This document shows, piece by piece, positions 12,759-24,829 of a stretch of 64,000 bases of DNA (within the stretch, counting starts at the first letter, position 1; every line of letters starts with the position of its first letter). This DNA comes from Sternotherus odoratus (lineage: Eukaryota > Chordata > Testudines > Kinosternidae). The stretch is from NCBI GenBank assembly GCA_032164245.1, contig JAVMKO010000002.1, forward strand, positions 96,609,340 through 96,673,339, written 5' to 3'. The translations under genes and the position numbers were made by a program. The notes below the pieces were generated by a model. It ran no database searches. It saw nothing but the letters and a program-made list of their open reading frames with translations, and was not told the DNA's origin.

Positions 12759-13350
12759 CTAAGATATAAAGGTTTCTAGCATTATGCTTAAAGCAATTGT
12801 GTGCCATTAGTAAAAGAGAGGAAACCTGATGGGTTCTCTCTAGAGGGAAAAACTGGCACCAGAATTCTAAACTCACTTTTCAACTTGAGCAGAAGCTTGC
12901 TTCTGGCTTGGATGGTTCTGGGCTTGAGTTTTGGAACTATTGAAATGTATATCCCAAATGTTCACATTCATCCAGCAACTCAATGGATTTAGTGGTAATG
13001 ACTGGTCTCAGAGCAGCTGTTAGTTTGGTTTTCAGTGCATCAGAGGATCTTATTAAAATAGTAAATTTCCATAAAACCTGCTCCTGCAGCATTTTAAAGA
13101 GGGAAGTTACGCTAGGCTAGTTGGATGATAGCAACACATTTGGATAACTTAAAGACCTGGGTGCTTGGAAACAAACATGGCATGCTCTGGGCAAAGCTAG
13201 AGCACCCACTTAGAGGAATTAATGCTCACACAGTTCCTCAAACGTTACTAGTACTAATTCAAACATTCTCCATTGTACATGGGATTTTACTAAAGCAAAC
13301 AGAGAGAGAATCCATCCCGGCCCTTTCTCTTTGTAAATTGTTCATGTATC
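12759..13350. other. Unannotated intergenic DNA
   Basis: A gap between two hAT insertions. No gene recognised. Confidence 0.55.
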
Positions 13351-13358
13351 TCTTTGAC

Positions 13359-15113
13359 CAGCGGTCGCCAACCAGTGGTCCGCGAGAAAATTTTGGTGGT
13401 CCCTGGAGAAATTTGGACATTATTTGCAATTTTTAGGAAGATAAGTCCCTAGTAAAGGCTTCTTATTTGATAGCACTTCAAATCACGAAAAGTAGAAAGC
13501 CGTATACGATTGGAGAAGAATTAATTAAGCCTTGCTTGTTACAAGCCTGTGAAGAGGTTTTGGGGAAACAGGCTGTCCAGAAACTGAAAGTAATTCCTAT
13601 GTCCGCTAACACTGTGAAGCGCAGAATTGAAGACATGGCCGAAGATATTGAAAATCCAGTGATTGAAATGGTGAAAAATTCAACTTTTTATTCAATTCAA
13701 CCCGACAAATCAACAGACATAACTAACAAGGCAGTTCTCCTTTGTTTTATGAGGTTTGAGTGTCAAGGGGAGCTCAAGGAAGAACTCCTCTGTTTGCTCA
13801 ACTTGCTGGGTAGAACAACCGGCTCTGAGGTATTGAATGGAAGAAATGTGTTGGGATATGCACAGACGGTGCCGCAAGCATGACCGGGCATCGTTTACGA
13901 GTTGTTACAGAAGTGAAAGATGTTGAACACCCAGACATCTTGTTTACTCATTGTATTATACATCACAAGCAACTTGTGGCGAAAAGAATGTCTCCAGAAC
14001 TGCACTAAGTACTCTCTGATGTAATTAAAATTGTAAATGAAATTCGGCACAAAGCGCTCAATTCTCGAATATTTGAGGCACTTTGTGAAGAAATGGGCTC
14101 TCAATATACTCATCTTCTTCTTCACGCTGAGGTGAGATGGCTGTCGAGGGGCAAAATACTAACCCGATTGTTCGACCTGCGCCAAGAAGTCAAGTTATTC
14201 TTCCAGCAGCAAAATAATTCGAAATTCCAAGATCTCTTGTTCAACGATGATTGGCTAGCCAAGCTTGCATACCTGGCAGATATTTTTTCACTGTTAAACG
14301 AGCTAAACACGTCCTTGCAAGGACAGCTTACGGACGTGTTCACACTGCGAGGTAAAATGGATGCATTTCAAAAGAAAATATTGCTATGGTAAATGTGGTT
14401 GGCTGAAGAAGATCTGCAAATGTCCCGAATCTTGATGAGTATATGAAAGAGGAGGATGTCAACTGAGAGGTAATAACCATTGTTCAACAGCACTTGTGGT
14501 CGCTCACAGAATCTTTTGGCCATTATTACCCAAAGGAAGAGGACCCCAGATATGGCAATATGTGGGTAATGGATCCATTTTCGGTGAAAATTGAAGATAG
14601 CAATTTGAGCATGAAAGAAAAAGAAAGCCTTCCAACGACTGTCTCAAAGCTAAATTCCACTTGTCCTCATCAAGACATCATTTTTGGCCCTCCGTAAAAA
14701 GTGAGTACTCAGTGCTGAGTGAAAAAGCCATCAAAATTTTGATTCCATTTGCAACAACCTATCTGTGTGAAAAGACATTCTCATCTGTTACGGCAATCAA
14801 AAACAAGTACCGCTGTTGGCTTGAAATACAAACGGCTCTCCGTGTTGCAGTGATGTCATTGGAGCCAAGAATCCATAAACTTATTTCAAACAAGCAGCAA
14901 CAAATATCACACTAATAATTTTGTTATAATTAAACAAGCTTTAATAATTTTGTTATAATTAAACAAGTGCATTTCATATTAATGAAATGGAACTTTTATG
15001 ATCATTATTTTATAGATGTTTGTACCTTTTTAAAAAAATTCATGTTAGTGGTCCGCGGGATTCAAAATTGTGAGTTTAGTGGTCCGTGAGGTCCGAAAGG
15101 TTGGCGACCACTG
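13359..15113 (+). mobile_element. hAT (Buster/ZBED5-like) DNA transposon relic with perfect 8-bp TSD
   Basis: The left end is CAGCGGTCGCCAACC and the right end GGTTGGCGACCACTG. The duplication TCTTTGAC is identical at 13351-13358 and 15114-15121. The 1755-bp element carries a transposase remnant lacking the N-terminal BED-finger region, so it looks like an internally deleted, immobile copy. Both ends also repeat GTGGTCCGCG-type subterminal motifs (about 13375 and 15050). Confidence 0.95.
13440..14915 (+). pseudogene. Broken hAT transposase (ZBED5/FAM200/SCAND3-like)
   Basis: Homology runs through three frames. Segment 1 (about 13440-13820) carries KPYTIGEELIKPCLLQACEE, and segment 2 (about 13838-14392) shows CTDGAASMTG with the first catalytic Asp. 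Segment 2 also carries HAEVRWLSRGKIL, the RW block of hAT enzymes, and LAKLAYLADIFSLLNELN. Segments 3 and 4 (14494-14697 and about 14670-14915) include the C-terminal hAT dimerisation motif around TTYLCEKTFSSVTAIKNKYR. Breaks include a frame change before 13840, in-frame stops at 14006-14008 and 14390-14392, a stop near 14443 and a frame change near 14670. The N-terminal BED zinc finger is absent. It is a transposon-borne pseudogene, not a domesticated gene. Family placement is by motif recognition; the exact subfamily needs a search. Confidence 0.88.
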
Positions 15114-15121
15114 TCTTTGAC

Positions 15122-15955
15122 AATTAGAGGGCTAAGGAGTTCCCCCCCTCCCCTTATCTAAATATAAAATGAATGTTTCAGACACCTCCCCATTTTTTCT
15201 CTCTGAGCACACACTCCTGAATCCACATTGCTGTCAAATTAATTTGCATCACCAAAATTATGCCTCAGTTGAATTTGTTAACGTGTTGCTGGCTGTTTTC
15301 ATCTTTCATATAAATATGAATCTATTTGTAAGCATGGCGCTCGGTAATTATGAGTTCCTCCAATGAGGCTTAAATAGCTGGCAACTGAAAAATGTAAATT
15401 ATAGGCCCTAATGTTCTCCTAGAGATTTGAATTTAGTGCACAAAAGAAAACTCTCACTGCCTACTGATCTTGTTAGAAATATTTAGCTTTGTATTTCTGG
15501 TGAATAGAGTAATTGGGACCATTGTAGCTTTCTTCTCTTCTGAAAAAATGCAGGTCAATTTTGATTTTCTTAAAAGGTTTACAAGCCCTGGGAGTGACAA
15601 TGCCTAAAGTTTTTTTGTTTTGTTTTGTTATTTTGATAAAGAGCAATGAACATACAAGGGCACCTATTCATCACTCCAAGCACCTTAGACATGCTTCAGG
15701 ATAGAATGTAATAACTTTCACCATTCCTACAACGCCAACAATTCCCCTGTCTGTGTCCCTCCTGTCCCCCAATGAGACATAGATAGGCATAATAACGATT
15801 GACCCAATTCCCACTTCTTTCTGCTGCTAATCACTCTAATGGGACTTGAGCTTGCAGCTATTGATCAGTCTGAAGCTGATCTGCCAAAGCACTTAAGTAT
15901 ATGCATAACTCCAAGACCGGATGTCCTGCTAAAAAAAATATGCGTTAGTTCAATC
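15122..15955. other. Unannotated intergenic DNA
   Basis: AT-rich unique-looking DNA with no recognisable gene or repeat. Confidence 0.55.
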
Positions 15956-16065
15956 ACAAGTTATGACCCCCACTAGGTGAAATGCTGTGTAACATGTTAG
16001 GCAGGAGGTCAGACTACTAGATGATCTTAATGGTCCTTTCTGGACTTAATCTCTCTGAATTTTAA
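15956..16065 (+). mobile_element. CR1-like LINE 3'-end fragment
   Basis: It contains AGGAGGTCAGACTACTAGAT, then TGGTCCTTTCTGGACTTAAT and CTCTGAAT, a diverged CR1 3' tail. The antisense copy near 18260 shows the same motif. Confidence 0.65.
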
Positions 16066-17067
16066 TTGCATATGTGAGTAGTCCCATTGACTTCAGTGAA
16101 ACACAGTCTAATTTCTAACTTGGGTGAATTCTCCAGATAGCATTTGGCACTTAATGAATAATTTGAGTGGGTAGCCGGAAAACAGATTCATCCCATACAT
16201 ACCGTTAATGCTCACCTGTGATTCAGCCAGGGAGAGAAATAGAGATTCAGATAAAAATACAATCTGAATAGCTGAGCTATAATAAGAGTTCTCCAAATAG
16301 CATATATGATGTTATTATTTTTCCCCAGAGCATGCACAGAATTCTTTGCATTCAGGGTGGCTTTATTTTTTTAAAATCTCCATAGGAAAGCTTAGTAAAA
16401 GTCTTGCTTATGTTGATGAGGTTCCTCCCAGGAACTTCAAGCACAAACAGAAATATACCCTCAAATAACGCACCCAAAAAAAAATGCACAAAAGGAGGGC
16501 AAATAATGGAAGCAAGGAACAATACTTTTTAAAAGCATCTCTTGATGCTGATATACAGCTAGTGCAGTTAACATAATTAACACAGATTGACTTAGGGAAG
16601 AGAAGGAAATAGCAGTTGAAAATAGAATCTTTTTAGCAACCAGAACTGAGCAGAACTTAATAAACATATGAAACAAATGAGTGTCAGAGGGAAGAGGAGG
16701 AGGAGGAGGAGGAGAAGAAGAGAGAAGGCCATTGGGGGTGGTCTCCTTTTGGAGAGTTAGCATTTGGATTCCAGGACATTTTTTCCTTCTAAGGCGCTGT
16801 TGCCTCTTTAGTCTAAGCAGTTAGCCAACAGTCAGGGACTTGCAGATTTGTTTTCATTAGGATGAGAAAGTGAAGATCTGAGTGAGGCGTACTCTTGGTT
16901 TAAACTTGTTAATTTACAAATTATGTACACACCATCCCATTTCCCTGAACTCTGTAGAGACATGGAATAGCAGGCACATTCTGTGCTAAGAAATCCCCTA
17001 GCCTGCCACTCCAGCAAGCTCTGTGCCCAAGAAGCCCTGCCCCTTTGTTTTCTCTCAGGGTCATTTA
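16066..17067. other. Intergenic DNA, (AGG)n run
   Basis: A purine (AGG)n stretch at 16689-16724. There are fragments of the diffuse motif GTAGTCCCATTGACTTCA near 16080 and no gene. Confidence 0.5.
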
Positions 17068-17354
17068 GGGCTGGTCTCCACTAGGGGGGGGGGAATCGAC
17101 TGTAGATACGCAATTTCAGCTATGTTAATAACGTAGCTGAAATCGACGTCTCTACAGCCGATTTACCTCCCATCCTCACGGCGGTGGCGGTCGGCGGCGC
17201 GGTCCCCCGTCGACTCCAGCTTGCACCACTTTAGGAGCTGGACTTCCGGAGTCGACGGGGGAGCCGCTGGTGATCGATTTATCGCGTCTTAACGAGACGC
17301 GATAAATCGATCACCAAAAGATCGATCCCTGCCGGCTCAAGTGAAGACAAGCCC
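17068..17354. mobile_element. MITE with strong internal hairpin (PIF/Harbinger-like)
   Basis: The ends are GGGCTGGTCTCCACTAGG and AGTGAAGACAAGCCC. Inside, 17268-17316 forms a hairpin with 22-bp perfect arms (TGGTGATCGATTTATCGCG...) and a 5-base loop. A second hairpin lies around TTTCAGCTATG/CGTAGCTGAAA. A sister copy is at 39234-39496. The TIR and the likely 3-bp duplication of the sister copy suggest PIF/Harbinger, but this is not certain. Confidence 0.8.
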
Positions 17355-18257
17355 ATAGTCAAAGCACCTTTACCTGCCTTTCTGGTTCCAACCCACACAG
17401 GTTGCAATCAATATCCCAGTCCCTGTGTCTGCAATCAGGGAAATCCCTCGGTCCACAGGGCTTGGCTCTGGCTTATCACACAGCCTCATTCCTTGGGTGG
17501 TGGGCCCCATTGTTTGCAACTCTTTTTATTACATAAAGGGGCTTGTTGATGTCCTCTGTTGACCCTGAAAGAGTGCTTGGCACACTCATTGGCTTTAAAG
17601 AGGTCTGGAATTGGCTTTAGCCCCAAGATCTTTCCTGCCGGTAGTCATTAGCATCTTGCAGCACAACAGGTCATATCCATCGTCGTGCACAGCTAATTAT
17701 AATACAGTATTAAAAGTGAGACATCCATGACTGAGCTCTCATCTGCAAACCGGGGCTAACATTGCTCCCTTGGTTTTTGTCTCATGACTTGTCTCATTAA
17801 GCCCCGACTCTGCAAAGACTCACACACGTGCTTAACTTTGAGCACTGGGAGTAGTCCTCTGAGCTTCAAATAAGCTGTGTTTATCATTTGGAATGTACTC
17901 ACCATTGTCCCCCCATGGTTCTCACTGAGATTCCTCCAATGGGACCACTTGTTGCAGGTAAAGTTAAGTATGTGTATAAGTCATGGCATATTTGGGAGCC
18001 TGGACTCCTTGGGCAGGGACTGTCTTTTACCGTGTGTACTTAAAACACCAGCACAATGGGGCTCCAATCTCAGGTGACTAGAAAGGTACTGCCGTAGAGA
18101 GAGCATAAGTAATATAATTTCTCAAGACCAGTCATTGCTTGTTGCCTGGCATCGTCATCCTTGGTCCACAGCCTAATTCTGTTCCATTCCCTCCAGCCAT
18201 ATAACAGGAGGATGAGGCCTTGCCCTTATGGTAACTACCTTGCTTGGGGACCTGTAA
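17355..18257. other. Intergenic DNA with old repeat fragments
   Basis: A motif GGGCAGGGACTGTC...AGCACAATGGGGCTCC at about 18010-18065 belongs to a common old amniote repeat, also seen near 38815-38850. No gene. Confidence 0.45.
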
Positions 18258-18720
18258 GTTCCTAGACTTTAAAGCCAGAAGGAACCATAATAACCATTTA
18301 ATCTGACCTCCTGCATAACACAGGCCATAGAACCTCACCCAATAATTCCTCCATCAAGCCCATAATTTCTGTATGAGCTATGTTATTTTTTGGAAAGATA
18401 CACAGACTTCAAGTTAGGAAGAAACCACCACATCGCCAGCTAGGTTGTTATAAAGGCTAATTCCCCTCATTGTTAAAAGTGTTCATCTTTTGTTTAGTCT
18501 GAATTTGTCTCGCGTCTGGCCACTGGATCTTGTTATACCCTTGTCTGCTAGACTGATGAGCCCTCTGCTATCAGAAAGCTGTTCTCGGTGTAGGTATTTG
18601 TAGTCCATGATCAAGTCATCTTGTAACCTTCTCTTGGCTGAACTAAGTAGATCAAGCTTCTTGAGTTTCCCCAGAAGGCACGATTTCCAGACCTTGAGTC
18701 ATCACATTCCCTGTTTCCTA
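18258..18720 (-). mobile_element. CR1 LINE fragment, antisense
   Basis: The 3' end lies at the left: AGACTTTAAAGCCAGAAGG, then ATCTGACCTCCTGCATAACA, the reverse complement of a CR1 tail. It continues into the 3' part of the reverse-transcriptase region, with blocks such as AACCTTCTCTTGGCTGAACT at about 18627. It is old and diverged, with no open frame. Confidence 0.7.
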
Positions 18721-18779
18721 TGTTAGCTTTAATTTAGCAGCTAATCTGGTTCCTTCTTTTTCTTCTCCACATTATTTAT

Positions 18780-19100
18780 TATTGGGATTGGGTGGAGGTC
18801 CAATCAGTGATCATAGCCCCACTGTGCTGGGCACCATGCACATGTCTAATGAAAAGAAAGGCCCTCCTTGAAAGAGCTTGCAATGTAAGTAAATGATGAA
18901 ATATACCACCCAAGGGACTCAAAACACTAACAAATGAGGGTAAGTCTCATTATCCCCATTTTACAGATGGCCAAACTGAGGCACAGAGCCCTTAAGTAGC
19001 TTAACCAGTGTCATACCAGAGAGCCAGCATTAGCAGAGCTGGAAGTAGAATCCTAGTTTGTTCACTCTGAGTCCCATGTTCTAACACATGGGCCACAAAA
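18780..19100 (+). mobile_element. MIR-like (CORE-SINE-type) old repeat
   Basis: It contains CATTATCCCCATTTTACAGA, CCAAACTGAGGCACAGAG and a final ATCCTAGTTTG...GAGTCCCATGTTCTAACAC. This is the typical order of an ancient amniote MIR-like element. The segment 18800-18890 (CCACTGTGCTGGGCACCATG) is probably a related old repeat. Confidence 0.6.
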
Positions 19101-21301
19101 ACTGAGTACAACTCACACAGAGAGTGTCTAAGAGGCTAGAACTGAATCAAATTAGCTATGCAGTATTTTCACAGCTTGTGAGTGCTCCCACTAAAAAGCT
19201 TTAGTTCCCAAGGATTTTATAACATACCAAAGACAATGGCTTAGGCCTTTAATGTGACACTCATCCTCACAATTCAAAAGCAAAATGCGTAGGTAAAACA
19301 AAGGCAAAATACTGAGCGCTCCCATTGGTTTGCACAACTGAAAAATAATCCAAATGCTTTCTCTTTAACATCTCAGCTAGGAAAAGGCTCATTTTAAAAA
19401 CCAAAATGTGGCACAGTTTTGGAGTGAAATTTCAGTACCTTTGCAGGGCACACACATGCTCAGCTCTCTTTTGTTTATTTTAAGTTGTACATGTACTAAC
19501 ATTTAAAGAACAATTACAAGATTGGAATTTGATCAATGACTCTTGAAAAGCCAAGTTTTCCCATCAGATATACCGTGTATATATCTCCCACTCTATTCCA
19601 TAGCAGCTGCGAATATATCCCTCTGGAATTGGGGGAGACCAAAAGACAGGACAGAATCTAACCCTTTGTTTATAACTCATTTAGCTCACATAGGATATTT
19701 TCTATTTCCTTTTCTTCACAGGGCCTGCATGCAGCCATACATCAGAGAAGCTTCTACAACCACGGATTCTGGGGCTTAGCTGTATCTCCAGATTTGTTTT
19801 CTTTCAATGATTTATTTTATTCGTTTGCTCTTTTATGTAATATTCTACACCTGGGAAAGCTGCAAAGGGACATGCTAGGATGACCTCCTGTAGTTTCTTC
19901 ATATGCAAGGACTTGTACTGCCTCCTTGCTTCAGAGTAAAACTAACTGGTAGTCAGTTTCCCTTTGTAACCAGAGCTGCAGGAAACATGTTTGCTTGAGG
20001 AGTTGCCTATTAGGGACAGATGGACACAGCACATCCAGAATGTGTTTGTGTAAGTTTCTATAGGGAGAATAACTGCATCAAGAAAGAAGGCACAGGCAAA
20101 CAGATTTTGCTTCCTCTTTTGTTAGTACTATGCACATCTGTACCCCATGTGAGCTACTAATCGCAGTAATGAGATGCAGCCAGCAGCAACAAAGTGGGCT
20201 GCTAGACAGGGTCAATAGTACTCTAGTCGCAGGTAAGAATTCAGCACAAGCAGAAACACTCAGAAAATTGGCAAAATGGGACCTCAGCTAATTAAATTCA
20301 AATCCAGGCAACAGCCAACACCTGAAGCAGCAATACTAAGGTCTATCCATCATCCACTGTTGTGTTTAAAATTGTTTATGTGAAGAATGAAAGACTTAGT
20401 GGACTCTGAACCAAAACTAAAAAGTATGGATAACACCACCTGTAAGCCTGACATGCCAATATTAACCCCAGCAGCAGGCCAGCAATACAAGCACTGTAGC
20501 TGAGCTCAGGTTGCTCGTGCAAACAGTGTGATAGCTGCTCTATCAGTAAGAGCCCTATACTGTGTGGTGTTGCAAGTGATCTGTGTACCTGCCTCACCCC
20601 CTTCTAGTGTTGCTTTTCCTCTAAATTAATGCTGCAGCTAATGCGATACTGTCTCTTTCCCACTCCATTTATTTCCTTGTTCTACCCACAATACCCCACT
20701 ACACAAACCCCACTCCCTTTCTGCTCTGAAAACCCAGCATTTATCTGTTCTCCAGCCAATCAGCATCCCTTAGGCATTAGTTCCTGTTCCCGCTGGCCCA
20801 TTAAGATGGCAGAAATACTTTCTACCCTGCTCCCACCTCTCATGTGGTTTGACTGCTCCCAGAGAAGAAGGATTTGTCGGGAACACATCATATGGACAAC
20901 AATAATGCAATAGTTTTTATTCCCACTGCTATGTTCTGGTGATACTATCTTACCTAATAACAGCTATCCAGAGGGGCACATTCCAAACGCAGAGAAAGGT
21001 GAGGAATAGACATGAAGAGAAATGAAATTGTAGACAGGAAAGTGGGCATAAGGGAAAAGATTAATAGGATGAAAGAAAGTGATGAGGAAGGTAAGAAGAT
21101 TGGGCTGTGTGGGACTATGGCAATTAGTGTTTGTCTCATACAGGTGGTGCCTTTTTTCAATTAAAAAATCAACATCTGAAGCTCTGTGAGGATACATGTG
21201 CAGTGATCAGCAGCACACTTCATTTCTTCCAAGTGGTCATATATAATTGTATTCGTTTTCATTTTTTCTCAAAATGAATGTATTTCAATGTATGGCTAGA
21301 C
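19101..21301. other. Unannotated intergenic DNA
   Basis: No gene, tRNA or clear transposon ends recognised. Short open frames are unsupported. Confidence 0.5.
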
Positions 21302-21432
21302 CAGCGGTTTTCAGCTTGTGGGCAGTGGACCTTGGGAGAGACCCAGAACAAGCCTCAGGTTTCAGAAGGGGGTTCCCACCTCCATTTGAAACTTTTGAGG
21401 GCTCTACAAATGAAAAAGGTTGAAAACCACTG
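21302..21432. mobile_element. Short hAT-type MITE
   Basis: The ends CAGCGGTTTTCAGC and GTTGAAAACCACTG form a 14-bp imperfect TIR. GCTAGA occurs at both flanks, but offset by one base, so the duplication is not exact. The element is 131 bp. Confidence 0.75.
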
Positions 21433-23400
21433 GCTAGAAAGTGTGCGTCATTGCCTGGGTGCTTTGTGCAACTCTATGATGAACTTGTGTTTTTTCTTAG
21501 GCTGTTTAGTTTCTCTAGTGTTCAACACAATCAGTTTAGGAGCTTGACATGTGCTAACTGCACAATTGTTGTTCAGTCTGCTTTGTAATTTGTATTCCTC
21601 AAATTGTCCCTTTGTTGCCACTGCATGTTGTTGATTTCACAGGCCTGAGTCTTATTTACATGAGGACTCCTTTATACCATTCTGGTGTGAGAATGAGGGT
21701 GTGCACCACAGTTCAAAAGAGCCTTCATGTAAATGAGAATCTGACAGTACGTTTGGGGTATTTTTTGTTGCATACCTCTGACAGCCATTTATATACAGAT
21801 GTTTGGTGGGGTTTGTTTGAGTGTCTGTTTTTTTCCTCACTCTGGTGTCTTAGGGAGAGAGCTATCCCTAACACAGCTATGGCATTCTACACACTGGTCT
21901 CTTTCCTGGTATGATCCAGGAAAGACCTGCTTCTTTTCTTAATAAAAAACTGTTTTTGTTTAATCACACTAATTCTCGCTTTATTAATCTTGACCAATTT
22001 TATGGGCCACTTTGTCCTAATACCTTACATGAGTGTGTGTGTGTATGTCTGGTTATGTTTTTTTAATAATTGTGCCATTATTTCAGGTGTTCCTACTAAC
22101 AAATTCTGCAGGCCAAATTAGCCCACAGTTCTGTGCAATTCTGTCTTCAAATTCTTTCCTGCAACCAGTTACTTTCAAGGCAATTATTATACAGGTGTAG
22201 TTTAGAGAACTGTGAGGTTGTTCTATAGCGCTCATTACCATAGTGTCTATGTGATACTGATACAACAGAATCCATGGCTTTTGGCTCAGCAGTGCTATCT
22301 TGAGGCCCCACTGAGAGGTATATTTCAATCTGTAATATCTATGTTAAGAGATTTCCCCTTCTTCTTCCCCCCCCCCCCATATGTAGATGGATATGTCATG
22401 AGAGGGATGTAACACATGGGAGGACAGCCTGGCTGGCTGGCTGGCTGGCTGGCGGAGGGGTGGAGGGGAGACAATGGCTCTGTAATGATCACTTCACAAG
22501 AACTCCCTGTGGGCTGGTGCTACCTACTAGAAAAAGGGACCTCAGACATGCTGGCTTCCCTGCTCTGTGAAGCTTGCTTCTAGCTCTGCAGCTCGCTGCT
22601 ACATTCCCTAGTGCAATAGAACCTGGTTGGGTGCTTCCCCCATGTTCTCTATTACTAGTTTTGCTGGGTGAATTTGCTGCGGGGTCATAAGAACAATGAC
22701 TGTGAGGGTAAGTAGCTGGACAGTACCTACTCTGCTGCGGATATATAAGGCTTCATGTGAAATATTAGCATATAAAGCTAGATTGTGTGACAGCTTTATG
22801 TTCTAATTTCTTTAACTCTCTCAAGGGAAAAAATCCCTTATCAAACTCTTCTTGTACCATTTGGGTACAACTAAAATATCGCCAGATTAATTACAGGGCT
22901 TTTAATAGAGCCTGCCTCTGATTCTGCTGTTAAGATGCAGCAGAAAATGGCGTCTGTTTTGACCTTTATTCTCAGCCTCCTCTTAAAATGACTTTTCCCG
23001 CAGAACTCAATTTGTCACATTTCATTTATGCTTTAATTTTATTTATGAACAGAACAAGGAGGCTGGTAATGGGTTTCTTGATGTTCCTTTTGGAAGTGTG
23101 AACTGTGTCTCTTCCGTCAATCTGCAATCAGTAGAGGAAAGCTCCTTTACAAAATGCTATTAATTGTTGCTGTGAGCAATTAGTCAAAATAGGAAGTCCG
23201 CTTCAAACAGAAAGGTTCGATTCCCTCGGTGTGCTAGGAAAAGCACATTCGTAGGATTGTCTGGCCAGCTGACACAAGCCTTACATTCCATGCAGAAATC
23301 TGGGTTAATGATGCACAACTGTATCAACCACTGATTTGGTTGGAGGTAGTGGATCAGGGTGGAGGTAGTGGTTTCTCTCTGAGCCCTGCACTGGGCTGGC
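21433..23400. other. Intergenic DNA with (GGCT)n
   Basis: A (GGCT)n tract at about 22428-22453 and a poly-C run near 22368. The rest has no recognisable gene. Confidence 0.5.
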
Positions 23401-23487
23401 CAAAGCCACCTGCCATCGTTCCCCCCTCTCCCCCATTTTCCTCCACACCCTCCTACAGGGGTGTGCCCTGCAGTTTGAAAAACCTCT
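23401..23487. mobile_element. Possible hAT element right end
   Basis: GGGGTGTGCCCTGCAGTTTGAA and AAACCTCTG resemble the right end of turtle hAT elements of the 'TTTGAAAACCACTG' type. No left end found. Confidence 0.3.
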
Positions 23488-23496
23488 GTCCCTTTA

Positions 23497-24600
23497 CTAA
23501 AACTCAGTGAGGGTGTTTTGGTTGGCTAGCCCCCAATACCAAAGAAAGGGGAAGGGTTGATGGGAAATCAGGACCCTGAGACTGACAGTCCCCAGGGGCA
23601 ATGGGGAGAGACCAATGCCCCAGGTGAGACTGATTGACAGGGCAGACAGGCTATTGCTGTAGTCAGAAGGCCAGGGGAGGGGGTCCTGCCCTCTGCGTGA
23701 GCTGAAATTGCCTGGGTCAGACAGAGTGGGGCCGAACTGAGGAGAGAGCAGGGGCACAAGCTGAGCTGGGAAGCAGAACCATGCCAGCCTGAGGGGCCAG
23801 AGAAGCAGCCCAGGACGCAGGTCAGTGCTGGGAGCAGTCATAACAGCCCAGAGAGCAGACCTGCACTGGGAGCAGAGCTGCAGCAACCACAGAAGCAGCG
23901 GGTGGAGCTGGAGCTGGAGCTGGAGGCAGAGTGGCTCAGCGAGAAGTTTGGGAAAGCGAGGGTGGACCTGGGGCATGAGCCCAGTGCAGGGAGAAACCCT
24001 CAGACAAGAGACTCTGCAGGCTAGACTTGGAGGGGGACTGTAACCCCGACGGGGCGGAGGCAACAGCTGGAAGAAGGGTCCCGTCAGCTAGAGTGTGAGG
24101 GGACACTTGCCGTCCCCAGAGCAAGTGTCCAACCCACAGCCTCCCTGCAGCACAGCCAGGGCCTGAGAAGGAGACCTGGGACGTGTGAGGAGCAGACAGT
24201 GACCTGCCCTGACATTCCAGAGATGCTGGGTGGGGCGTCCCCGTGCCACAGAACGGGGTGGCGTGTTTTCCTTTAACCTCTCCTGTTTTTTCATTACTTT
24301 TTAAAAATTGAGTGCTGCTTAATAAATTGTATTTGTTTTGAACTGTATGTAATGACCAATGGGGTATGGAAGTGTCCAGTGCAGAGAGAGCACCCCGGAG
24401 GGGGGAACACCCTAGCCCTTGCCCTAAGTGATCACAATAAGGTTGGGGGTCGAGTCCCACAGGAATCCTGGGCCCAGACTTGTAGGGGTTATGAGGACTC
24501 TGCTAGACAGGAGAGTGGAAGGGGAGCTTGCAAGGGCAGGGAGGCCTCTGTGTAAAGGATGTGGGAGTGAGAACTCAGATCCTTGAGCAAGCCCATTTCA
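23497..24600 (+). mobile_element. LTR-retroelement-like segment (probable LTR)
   Basis: A GC-rich segment (23500-24250) with a (GGAGCT)n run at about 23904-23925 leads into a T-rich stretch and AATAAA at about 24321-24326. The following U5-like part has GGGGGTCGAGTCCCACAGGA and CCTGGGCCCAGACTTG. This order matches LTRs I know from turtle genomes. Long antisense open frames (up to 188 codons) come from the composition. Ends and target duplication not resolved. Confidence 0.5.
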
Positions 24601-24692
24601 CCAGGGTAGTGTTTAAGCCAGGAAAGTTTCCCACAATCATAGGACCATTTCCCTGATTACATCTGGAAAGTGTTACTAAATTAAAGGCAGAA

Positions 24693-24829
24693 ATGGGGTG
24701 GGTGGGTAGACACACCACCACCTTGCCTCCCCCCTCCTGTGTATTTTCGCTGCCTCTCTCAATACAGGTACATGGCCTACTACGTTATTTGGAAAGGGGT
24801 ATACCGCCTAAAAAGGTTGAAAACCACTG
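24693..24829. mobile_element. hAT MITE right-end fragment
   Basis: It ends AAAAAGGTTGAAAACCACTG, the same terminus as the element at 21302-21432. The left TIR is missing. Confidence 0.5.

Noticed and set aside
13467..14915. Domesticated hAT transposase gene
   Set aside because: Several stops and frame changes, missing BED domain, and intact TIRs and target duplication mark it as a dead transposon copy.
23497..24460. Minus-strand open frames of 188 and 174 codons
   Set aside because: Antisense to an LTR-like GC-rich segment; no recognisable domain and overlapping frames.
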